A stretch of DNA of 64,000 nucleotides from Lycium barbarum (lineage: Eukaryota; Streptophyta; Magnoliopsida; Solanales; Solanaceae), in contig NC_083337.1 of NCBI RefSeq assembly GCF_019175385.1, positions 49,824,938-49,888,937 on the forward strand, read 5' to 3'. The position numbers and the translations under genes were made by a program. Position 1 is the stretch's first letter; every line of letters begins with the position of its first letter. Below, in pieces: positions 1 to 9,644 of this stretch. The notes beneath the pieces are model-generated. The model had not been told where the DNA came from. It was given only the letters and a program-made list of their open reading frames with translations, and did not search any database.

Positions 1-935
1 CCAACACCAACATATGCCATAAAACAACCCACACACTATTTTTCAAATTTCTCAACCCACAAATTAACAACATCAATACAACAAACTATCACCTTGTTCT
101 TACCATTATTTCTTAATTCATATTGATAGAGAAAGATATTCAACAATTCATACCTTGTTTTTCATGAAGGTAGCCAAATCTTCAACATTTACTTGTTTCC
201 AAGCCACTCCAACTCCAAAATGAAATCATATTTGTGACTATGCGTTGCCCGGACTTCGATTAGTACTTCGTAGCTTGAAATTTCGCCCAAAATCTTCACT
301 TTTATGTGAGATTAAGAGCCTTTTAATGGCTGAATTTTCTGGAACTTTGTAGCATTTTTTTGTGATGAAAATGGGGGTTTTTAGCCCTTTTATAGAGGGT
401 GGGCCGACGTACTGTAGCTACAGTACTGCTGCAGTACTGTAGCGGTACTGTAGCAGCTCTGTTCCTGCGCGACAGTTCAGTTTGTAACGTCTATAATTCT
501 CTACTCCGACGACTTATCGACGAGCGGTTTGTTGCATTACAAACTAGACCCGAGGAACTTCATTTTAGGCTTTTGAAACGCCTTAAAACTCCAAATATAC
601 ATGGAGATATACCCCTCCAAATTTGACTAAAAATCTTTCCAGCATTTCTCAAATTTTCATCGAACTTATTTTCTTCAATTCGCTCGATCTCGAAATATTC
701 CGAAACTCTCCATGCATGGTGTTTATCACTTATTATACTAATAATGACTATGTTCTCGCGTTTCAAAATACACTTTCCCGATTACGACTTACGATATCAT
801 AATTCACCCTTTTTCTTCGTTGTTACGTACTTTCCATGGCTTGTGCTTTTCAAAACATTATGGGACGTCTCCGACACTCCCTTACTACGGTGAGGTAAAT
901 GTCATACTCCTGCTCTGAAAACGCGGGGTGTAACA
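1..935 (-). mobile_element. 5' portion of a minus-strand gypsy-type LTR
   Basis: Read on the minus strand, an LTR-like sequence begins at 935 with TGTTACACCCCGCG and runs off the window at position 1. It interrupts a gag fragment that lies directly beside it (936-1298). A TATA-like box (CTATAAAA, minus strand, 388-395) sits downstream of a cluster of TACTGTAG/CTACAGTA motifs (about 405-460), which looks like promoter organisation. No coding sequence was recognised. The LTR identity is inferred from the TG start, the abrupt junction inside gag and the likeness to the TGTTACACC ends seen elsewhere in the window. The other end is not visible, so no target duplication can be checked. Confidence 0.6.
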
Positions 936-1298
936 CCGACCCTGAAGGCTGGGTCCTACCTCTACCATGAACTGAGGGGAAATCACGCATGATATGGCCT
1001 GGTCGACCACATGAATAGCAAACATCTGAACCCAATCGGCATCGACCCTAATGCAACTTCCCATACTGGGAACATTGTAGTGCGGGTGGCCTCGCCTGAC
1101 CCGAATCATCTATGAACTGAGACCCCGAATAACTCTGACTCGGCCCGGAATGAATAGATCTATCGAATCTCTAGCCGGAAAATCGTGGAGGTGCACTAGT
1201 CATAGAATATCCTGAGTGCCTAGAAATCTACCGTCTGTGCCCACCTCTGAACTCACTCATCGGACCTGAAGATCTATCCCTCTTGCTATGACCCCTAT
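936..1298 (-). pseudogene. gypsy gag fragment with CCHC zinc knuckle (minus strand)
   Basis: On the minus strand this encodes the C-terminal part of a Ty3/gypsy gag, closely similar in nucleotide sequence to element 1 gag around 4810-5180. A zinc knuckle [14 protein letters not shown] is readable; its last Cys is replaced by Phe. The N-terminal gag, protease and polymerase are missing. It is bounded by an LTR start at 935/936 and by the 5' LTR of element 1 at 1299, so it is a scrap left by nested insertion or rearrangement. It lies opposite in orientation to element 1, so it is not part of it. Confidence 0.75.
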
Positions 1299-3739
1299 TG
1301 TTACACCTCAGAAAATTTTTCCGTTGGTACGTAAGTGAACGAACTAGTGATAAGTATGAGTGCATGAGGTCCATGAGCAAGAAACGACGCTTGATGACCT
1401 TAGGCGAGATTTCGAAGGTATCCGATGTGAGATGAGAAAGTTGGCTAAGTTAAGATGAGATATAAGGTGAGCAATGCATGTGCATGGACGTGGGTGATTA
1501 AAATGAGAAGTCTAAGAGAAATGAAAAGTTGCAGATTTGAAATCTGCCCAGTGGTCGTAAAGTGCAAAATACGGACCGTAAATTGGTATACGGTCCGTAA
1601 ACTGGCAGTCGTAAATTACCATGCAAGACTTCGACTTTCTGCCCAGTTGAGAAATGGTAAAATACGACCAGGAGGACGGACCGTAAAGTGATTTACGGCC
1701 CGTAAACCATGGTCGTAAATCACCATGCATGCAGCCAAAGTTTCTGGTTCTGGAAATGGTTAAAGACGACCACGAGGGACGGTCCGTAAAGTGGAATACG
1801 GACCGTAAACCTCCATGGACGACCACTGTTCACCCAACACAGATTTTTGCAATTCATTAAATAAGGGAACCAACACTTATTTTATTTCATTACAACATTA
1901 CACCACTTCTCTCTAAAACCTCTCTCTACATTCTTTATACAAGTTTTCACGGATATTTGAGGATCAACAACATAAAACAAGGTGAATCAAGAGTAAGAAC
2001 ATCATCAAAGATCATCCAAGTCAAGAAATCCAAATGGAGAAAAACTAGAGTTTTTGCTCAAAGTGGAGTATTATTAACCAAAGCTTGTTCCTACAACTTC
2101 TAAGGTAAGATTCATGATTTTTAAGGTATTGAAGAGTTGAAATACATGGATTGTAGAAAATATGGTCATGTAGGTCATGAATGATGAATAGTGACATTTT
2201 GAGGAATAGTTTGAATTGAATCATGAATGTTGTTGTGTTGTGATATGAATGTATTATAAATGGCACTAAGATCATGAACTAGACACATTAGACGAATGGA
2301 CGAAGTTGGATGTTATGACCATGAATATGGGTGAATTAGAGGCAAATTGAGGAATCTAGATAATGTGGATAATGTGAATGACTAATGGCCATTGTTATGA
2401 TATTAATGAAGGTATAGACGCTAGCATTGGGAGGAAGCGTGCAAATGTAGAATAGACCGACGAAAAGGTATGTAAGGCTAACCCTTCTTTCATAAGGCAT
2501 GGTTCCTTGGCCAAACTCTTAAATCCTCTATATGAGTATGTTGTATTCAAACGATTGACACTCCGAGCTCATAAGCTTACGATCCTCGATATGTGCTACG
2601 ATTGTACTACGCACCCCATATGACGAGTAAGCATAAGATATAGATGTAGCGAAAATGATGATGATAGTGATGACGATGATAATAATAATGATGCTAAAGG
2701 TGCCTACGGGCTATTATATTTACATGTGCCTATGAAGGGCTATAATGACACCCTGAGCTTATAACGCCGGGTAGGATATATGTATATGAATATGTATAAA
2801 GTATGTATACGATTACGAAACACGCGCACACCTCTACAGATGGTACGGATAACCCTGAACCTTGGTAGGGCCAGGTATAAGTAACCTTGAGCCTTGGTTG
2901 GCCAAGTATGTATGAAACACCGATCCTATGTGGTCGGGTATGCTATGTAAATGCCATGTATATGAAATGACTATGTATATAATATGAATATGAATGTGAT
3001 AAGACTATGTATAAGAATACAAATAGGAACATGTATACGAATATGAGCACAAGTATGGTACGAGTAGTATTATGGAATACGGATGATGATGCAGGTGTAC
3101 AAATACGTATGAAAAATGGAAAGTCCTACGAAAGGCAGGTAAGCGCTATGACGATGATATTATTGTATCCCCACTCCTATGCTATTTCATATGTTGTTTA
3201 TGATGCTTATTTATTGATGTTGCTCATGCTTTACATACTCAGTACATTCTTCGTACTGACGTCCTTTTGTTTGTGGACGCTGCGTCATGCCCGCAGGTGC
3301 ACAGGGAGACAGACTTGATCCATAGCTGCCTATTCGGAGATTACATAGAGAGCTCCATTTCCTTCGGAGCCATATCTTTTGGGTACTCATTCTTTTGTGT
3401 ATATAATTATGGGCATAGCGGGGTCCTGTCCCGCTAATGTGCTATGTTATACTCTTAGAGGCTCGTAGACATGTGTGTGTGTGGGTAGATGTGTTTGGCC
3501 TTGTCAGCCTATGTTTTGTATATCATTTTGTCGGCCACGTTGGCCCATGTACATTGATGTGACATAGATGCCTATGATGATATAAATGTGCTGTTGTCCA
3601 AATGGGACTAGTTGACAAATGAATGGAAATGCATGTATATTATGTGGCTCACCTAGATGTAAGCATAAGAGTAAGCTAAGAGGGTGCCCGGGTGGGATAG
3701 CACCGGGTGCTCGTCGCGGCCCCGAGTTGGGTCGTGACA
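1299..3739 (+). mobile_element. 5' LTR of gypsy element 1 (2.44 kb)
   Basis: The LTR starts TGTTACACCTC and ends GGTCGTGACA, directly before a primer-binding site at 3744. Its first 260 bp match the 3' LTR stump at 8973 at about 97 percent by eye, which pairs the two. From 1560 to 1815 there are three repeated units, each with two ACGGNCCGT motifs 19 bp apart, followed by an AT-rich TATA-like stretch near 1855. A splice-donor-like AAG|GTAAGA lies at 2104/2105 and a second donor-like AAAAG|GTATGT at 2467/2468. The hairpin CAGTAC...GTACTG is at 3240-3258. The short ORFs inside are not convincing genes. Confidence 0.88.
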
Positions 3740-3743
3740 AAAG

Positions 3744-3755
3744 TGGTATCAGAGT
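3744..3755 (+). other. Primer-binding site of element 1 (initiator tRNA-Met type)
   Basis: TGGTATCAGAGT begins five bases after the LTR end and matches the usual plant retrotransposon PBS TGGTATCAGAGC (complementary to the initiator tRNA-Met 3' end) at 11 of 12 positions. This is where minus-strand DNA synthesis would be primed. Confidence 0.85.
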
Positions 3756-3949
3756 AGTTCAGTCCTAGGGTGTGTCTACGAGCCGTGTCTAGTAGAGTCT
3801 TGGTTATGGGTGTGTTGCGCGCCACACTTATAAACAAGAAGCTGCAGACATTTTAAGAATAAATGACCTTCTTTCTTCATAAGAATTGTGCGATAGAGCT
3901 ATGATGTAGGATTTTCTTGCTCCTAAATCGTATGTTGTGTATTTCAGAG

Positions 3950-6900
3950 ATGCCTAAAAAGGGAAAGACTACGGCAGCCCAAAAGGGCAAGACGGTGGCA
4001 GAGAAGCGGGCTAAGAAAGCACCGCCACCGGTAGTAGAGGAAAGTGAGTCCCAGGGTGCTGCTCAATCTTAGCCCTCCCAGACATCGCCCGTCTCTGAGG
4101 AGCGTGAGGGAGCCTCAGCCCCATCTCCAGCACCTCCAGCTCCTCCACCAAATGCTTCAGGCCAAGATGTAAAAGAGGCCATTACTTTATTGACTCAATT
4201 GGTTGCGACCCAGGCTCAGAGGCACAGTTCAGGGTATGGTGATAGGGCTGTTAGTGCAAGAGCCCGTGATTTCATTACTTTGAACCCTCCGGAATTCTTT
4301 GGGTCAAAGTCGGAGGAGGATCCTCAGGATTTCATCGATGGTATGCTAAGGACGCTCCGATTGATACATGCTTCAGACACCGAGTCGGTAGAGCTAGCGT
4401 CATATAGATTGAGAGATGTCTCGATCCAGTGGTATACAGTATGGATGGCTTCACGGGGAGCTAATGCACCTCCCCCGGTATGGCAAGAGTTTGTTGATGC
4501 TTTTCTCCGTCATTATATGCCTCCAGAAGTTCGGCGAGCAAGGGCCGATAAATTCTTTAACTTGAGGCAAGGAAGCATGAGTGCCCTAGAGTATAGCCTC
4601 CATTTTAACTCCTTGGCCAGGTATGCTTCGGCCATGGTAGCAGATATGGGCGACAGGGTACACCGATTTGTAAAGGGCCTAGGGCCCCATCTGATGGATA
4701 AATGCTTGACTGCGTCCCTTCAGGACGGTATGGACATTGCACGCATTCAGGCACATGCTCAGAACTTAGAAGAAAGACTACAACAGCGAAGAGGTGAACG
4801 TGAGCAAGATTGGGGACATAACAAGAGGGCCAGATCTTCAGGCCCAATGAGTGAGTCCCGAAGCTGACACAGGCAACAGTTCCCTAGACATTCGGGCTAT
4901 TCTATGACCAGTTCACCTCCACGGTTTTCAGGCCAGAGCCTTGATAGATCTATTCATCCCGGGCCGAGTCAGAGTTATTCGGGGTCCCAGTTTAGAGGTG
5001 ATTCAGGCCAGTCAAGGCCACCTATACCACGATGTTCCCAGTGTGGGAAGTCGCATTGGGGTCAATGCCGATTGGGTTAAGATGTTTGCTATTCATGTGG
5101 TCGACCAGGCCATATTATGCGTGATTGCCCCTCAGTACATGGTAGAGGTAGGACCCAACCATCAGGGTCGGTAGCTGGATCTTCGGCATCTGTACGCCCT
5201 ACGGGGCTAGGTTCACATACGCCAGTCGGCCATGGTAGAGGTAGAGGCAGAGCTCCCAGTACTAGCGGCCCTCAGCACCGTATTTATGCCTTGGCTGGAC
5301 GCCAAGATCTAGAGTCTTCTCCTGACGTGGTCACAGGTATATTATCGGTATTCTCTCATGACGTATATTCTTTGATTGATCCGGGCTCCACGTTATCATA
5401 TGTTACTCCTTATATTGCGGGTCAATTTATAGTTGAGCCGGAGTCGATCAAACCTTTTGAGGTGTCCACACCCGTGGGAGAATTGGTAATAGTTAGCCGA
5501 GTATATAGGGATTGTATAGTCACGATTTGTGACCGTCGTACCATGATTGATTTGCATGAGCTAGAAATGGTAGATTTTGATGTTATTATGGGCATGGATT
5601 GGTTGGCTTCTTGTTATTCCAATGTTGATTGCCGAATGAAGATGGCTCGTTTCCAGTTTCTGGGAGAACCAGTCTTAGAATGGAAAGGGAATGCGGCATC
5701 ACCAAAAGGTAGATTTATTTCTTATCTAAAGGCAAGGAAGATGATCACGAAAGGATGTATTTATCATCTAGTGCGAGTTCAAGATGTAGAAGTTGAATCG
5801 CCGACCCTTCAGTCAGTTCCCGTAGTGAACGAATTTCCGGATGTGTTCCCGGAAGAGCTTCCAGGCCTTCCTCCCGAACGGGAGATTGATTTTACCATTG
5901 ATGTGTTTCCAGGCACCACACCTATATCTATTCCTCCATATAGAATGGCACCCGCAGAATTGAAAGAGTTGACGGAGCAATTGAAGGACTTGCTTGACAA
6001 AGGCTTCATTAGGCCTAGTTCATCCCCGTGGGGAGCGCCCGTATTGTTCGTCCGAAAGAAAGATGGCTCCCTGAGAATGTGCATTGATTATAGGAAATTG
6101 AATAAAGTAACGATTAAGAATAAATATCCTCTCCCAAGGATTGATGACTTGTCTGATCAATTGCAAGGTGCCAAATGGTTTTCAAAGATTGATTTGAGAT
6201 CCGGGTATCATCAAGTGAGGGTTAGGGAGAAAGATATCCCTAAGACAGCCTTCAGAACGAGATATGGTCATTTTGAATTCCGGGTGATGTCATTTGGGCT
6301 AACTAATGCGCCAGCGGTATTTATGGATTTGATGAATAATGTGTTCCGGTCCTTTCTGGACTTATTTGTAATCGTATTCATTGATGATATTTTGGTGTAT
6401 TCTAGATCCGAAGCAGAACATGCGGATCATTTGCGTATTGTCCTTGGAGTTCTTCGAACTAGAGAATTGTTTGCAAAGTTTTCCAAATGTGAGTTCTGGT
6501 TGAACTCAGTGGCATTTTTAGGGCATATTGTGGTAGCCGATGGTGTTCGAGTGGATAGTCAAAAGATTGAGGCCGTGAAAACTTGGCCAAGACCCACAAC
6601 TCCTACAGAGGTTCATAGCTTTCTAGGCTTAGCAGGTTATTACAGGAGATTCGTTGAAGGTTTTTCCTCTATTTCTGCACCACTCACAAAGTTGACACAG
6701 AAATCAGCCAAGTTTCAATGGACAGATGCTTGCGAACGTAGTTTCCAAGAGTTAAAGGGTCGATTGACTTCTGCCCCAGTTCTGACACTTCTAGAGGGAT
6801 TGGAAGGATACGTTGTGTATTGCGATGCTTCAGGTGTTAGGCTAGGCTGTGTGTTGATGCAACATGGCAAGGTGATTGCGTATGCTTCAAGGCAATTACG

Positions 6901-8790
6901 GAAACATGAGCAGAATTATCCTACCCACGACTTAGAATTGGCCGCGGTGGTCCATGCATTAAAGATATGGAGACATTGCTTATATGGTGTCCACGTGGAT
7001 ATTTACACAGATCATAAGAGTCTTCAATACATCTTCAAGCAGAAAGAGTTGAATTTGCGGCAACGACGATGGCTAGAGTTGCTAAAAGACTATGATGTTG
7101 AGATCATGTACCACCCCGGAAGGGCAAATATGGTGGTTGATGCTCTTAGCCGTAGGTCGATGGGAAGACTAAGTGATGTACGACCAGAAAATAAAGAGAT
7201 GGCCCGTGATCTTCAACAGTTAGCTAGCCTAGGAGTCCGAGTAGTGGACTCAGGTAGCAGCGGAGCTACTATCCAGAATACCGCAGTCTCGTCGCTAGTG
7301 ACAGAAGTGAAAGAGCGACAATATGAGGATCCCATGCTAATGCAGTACAGAAATACACTCCCTCAGAAAAAGGAGTCATCATTTGACATTTCAGGAGACG
7401 GAGCTCTCCGATGTAGAGGAAGATTATGTGTTCCCGATGTGGCAAGTTTACGCCACCAGATTTTGAGAGAAGCTCATAGTTCCCGTTATTTTGTTCACCT
7501 CGGAGCGACGAAGATGTATCATGATCTTAAGTCTATATATTGGTGGAATTTGATGAAGAAAGATATAGCGGAATTCGTAGCTCAATGTCCTAATTTCCAA
7601 CAAGTGAATATTGAACACCAAAAGCCGGGTGGATTGTTGCAAGCTATGGAAATCCCAACTTGGAAGTGGGAAGTGATTAACATGGACTTCATTTCAGGCT
7701 TACCCCGTTCTCGACGTAAGTATGATTTCATATGGGTGATTGTGGATAGACTCACCAAGTCAGCTCATTTCTTACCGGTCAGGACGACCTATGAGGCAGA
7801 AGATTATGCGAAGCTTTATCTTAAAGAGATAGTAAAACTACATGGCGTCCCGGTATCTCTTATCTCCGACAGAGGGACTCAGTTTACAGCTAAGTTTTGG
7901 AGGTCTTTCCAAGAGGGTTTAGGGACCCGAGTTAGCCTTAGCACGGCATTTCATCCCCAGACCAATGGACAAGCTGAACGTACTATTCAGACTCTTGAGG
8001 ATATGTTACGAGCATGTATGATAGATTTTGGAGGAATTGGGATGATCATTTTCCACTCATTGAATTTGCTTACAATAATAGTTATCATTCCAACATTCAA
8101 ATGGCACCATATGAAGCTTTATATGGGCGAAAGTGTAGATCCCCAATTGGGTGGTTCGAAACCGGAGAAACTAAATTGATAGGGCCAGACTTGGTCCAGC
8201 AAGCTATAGAGAAAGTCAAGCTTATACAAGATCGGTTGTTAGCAGCCCAAAGTCGTCAGAAGTCCTATGCGGATAATCGTCGGAAAGGCTTGGAGTTCAA
8301 AGTAAAGGATTGGGTATTCTTTAAAGTGTCGCCAATGAAAGGCGTTATGAGATTCGGCAAAAAGGGGAAGCTTAGTCCCCGGTATATTGGACCATATGAG
8401 ATTGTGCGCAAAATAGGCAAAGTGGCCTATGAGTTAGATCTACCTCCGGAAATGGAGTCAGTCCATCCAGTATTTCATGTCTCGATGCTTCTAAAATGTG
8501 TTGGAGATCCCACTAGGATCGTCCCAGTAAATGATGTGCAAGTGACAGAGAAATTGACTTATGAAGAGGTACCCATTGCCATATTAGACAGGTAAGTACG
8601 GAGGCTTAGAAACAAAGAGGTGGCCTCGGTTAAGGTTCTATGGAGAAGCAGTAAACGAGAGTAGATGACATGGGAAGCAGAAGAAAGTATGCGATCCAAA
8701 TACCCACATTTATTTCAGCCCTTGGAAGAAGCCCAAGATGAGACGTCAAGATCATAAGGTATGTATATTTCCTTTTATGCTTTTGGGTCA
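3950..8790 (+). pseudogene. Decayed gag-pol polyprotein of Ty3/gypsy element 1 (chromovirus-like)
   Basis: One long frame from the ATG at 3950 encodes gag (core about 4250-4770, CCHC knuckle 5087-5128), protease, reverse transcriptase (FIDD 6377-6388), RNase H (about 6800-7110), integrase (zinc region about 7470-7600, core about 7650-8010) and a C-terminal chromodomain-like segment (about 8560-8730). The order PR-RT-RH-IN and the C-terminal module fit the Tekay/Del chromovirus group. Breaks are visible: in-frame stops at 4070, 4865 and 5078 in gag, a one-base frameshift near 8030 in integrase, and stops at 8593 and further on in the C-terminal module. The protease motif reads DPGS (5378-5389) rather than DSGS, and the fourth zinc ligand of integrase is Phe in CPNFQQ. 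The copy cannot encode an active polyprotein. A strong 3' splice-site-like TATTTCAG ends two bases before the ATG. Confidence 0.93.
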
Positions 8791-8972
8791 TGTGTGGCCA
8801 AAATTTTTATGTTGTTATGTTGTGGCCCTGTGTGGGATCGATATTATGGGTTGTTGTGGCAGGATGGTAGCGCCATATTATAAGGGAAACTCTGGAGAAA
8901 TTTTTGTAGAACTCCCGAGCACTTTAACATTCGGGGACGAATGTTCTTAAGGGGGGGGGGGGGGGGGGAGAA
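8791..8972 (+). other. 3' untranslated tail and G-rich polypurine tract of element 1
   Basis: Non-coding sequence after pol ends in a run of 18 G (8951-8968) and then AGAA, just before the 3' LTR start. This is the position of the polypurine tract that primes plus-strand synthesis. Element 2 has only seven G at the matching place, so the run here looks expanded. Confidence 0.8.
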
Positions 8973-9239
8973 TGTTACACCTCGGAAAATTTTTTCGTTG
9001 GTACGTAAGTGAACGAACTAGTGATAAGTATGAGTGCATGAGGTCCATGAGCAAGAAACGACGTTTGATGACCTTAGGCGAGATTTCGAAGGTATCCGAT
9101 GTGAGATGAGAAAGTTGGCTAAGTTAAGATGAGATATAAGGTGAGCAATGCATGTGCATGGATGTGGGTGATTAAAATGAGAAGTCTAAGAGATATGAAA
9201 AGTTGTAGATTTAAAAATCTTCCCAGTGGTCGTAAAGTG
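8973..9239 (+). mobile_element. Truncated 3' LTR of element 1
   Basis: This begins TGTTACACCTCGG and follows the 5' LTR (1299 onward) closely, with under ten differences in about 260 bp, most of them C/T or G/A. The match stops abruptly after GGTCGTAAAGTG, where an unrelated LTR end takes over. About 2.2 kb of the LTR is missing. Confidence 0.85.
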
Positions 9240-9644
9240 AACACGCAGGTACAGACGCTCGATTTGCTGACCCGCCCGCTTAGGATTTTACTCTGCTGTC
9301 TTGGAGTGCTCTCTTGTCCGGAGCCCACATTTTGGTACAGACTTTTCTATTGTACATGTATATGTTATTCAGGGGTATGACGGGGTCCTGTCCCGTCTTA
9401 TGAGTCTGTTGTTATTCGTAGAGGTCTGTAGACATACATGTGGGTTGTGTATATGTTTTGGGTTGATATATTCTGTGATAGCCTTATCGGCTTCCACGCG
9501 CTATATCTGTTTATCTGTGATAGTTAGTAACGTCGTTCGACGTCTATATCTGTATACTCTGCTTATATATTGGTTTGGGTTATTGGGTACGTACGGGTAT
9601 CCAGCACGGACACTAGTCGCGGCCTACAGGGTTGGGTCGTGACA
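9240..9644 (+). mobile_element. 3' end fragment of a second LTR family
   Basis: This resembles the end of the solo LTR at 51720-52136: both contain a CAGGTACAGACG-like start, the TTTGCTGACCCGCC block, GGGGTATGACGGGG-like sequence and the terminal TTGGGTCGTGACA. It belongs to the TGTTATATCCC family, not to the family of element 1. It is joined without a gap to the element 1 LTR stump on the left and to a mid-gag sequence on the right, so it is one piece of a rearranged junction. Confidence 0.75.
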
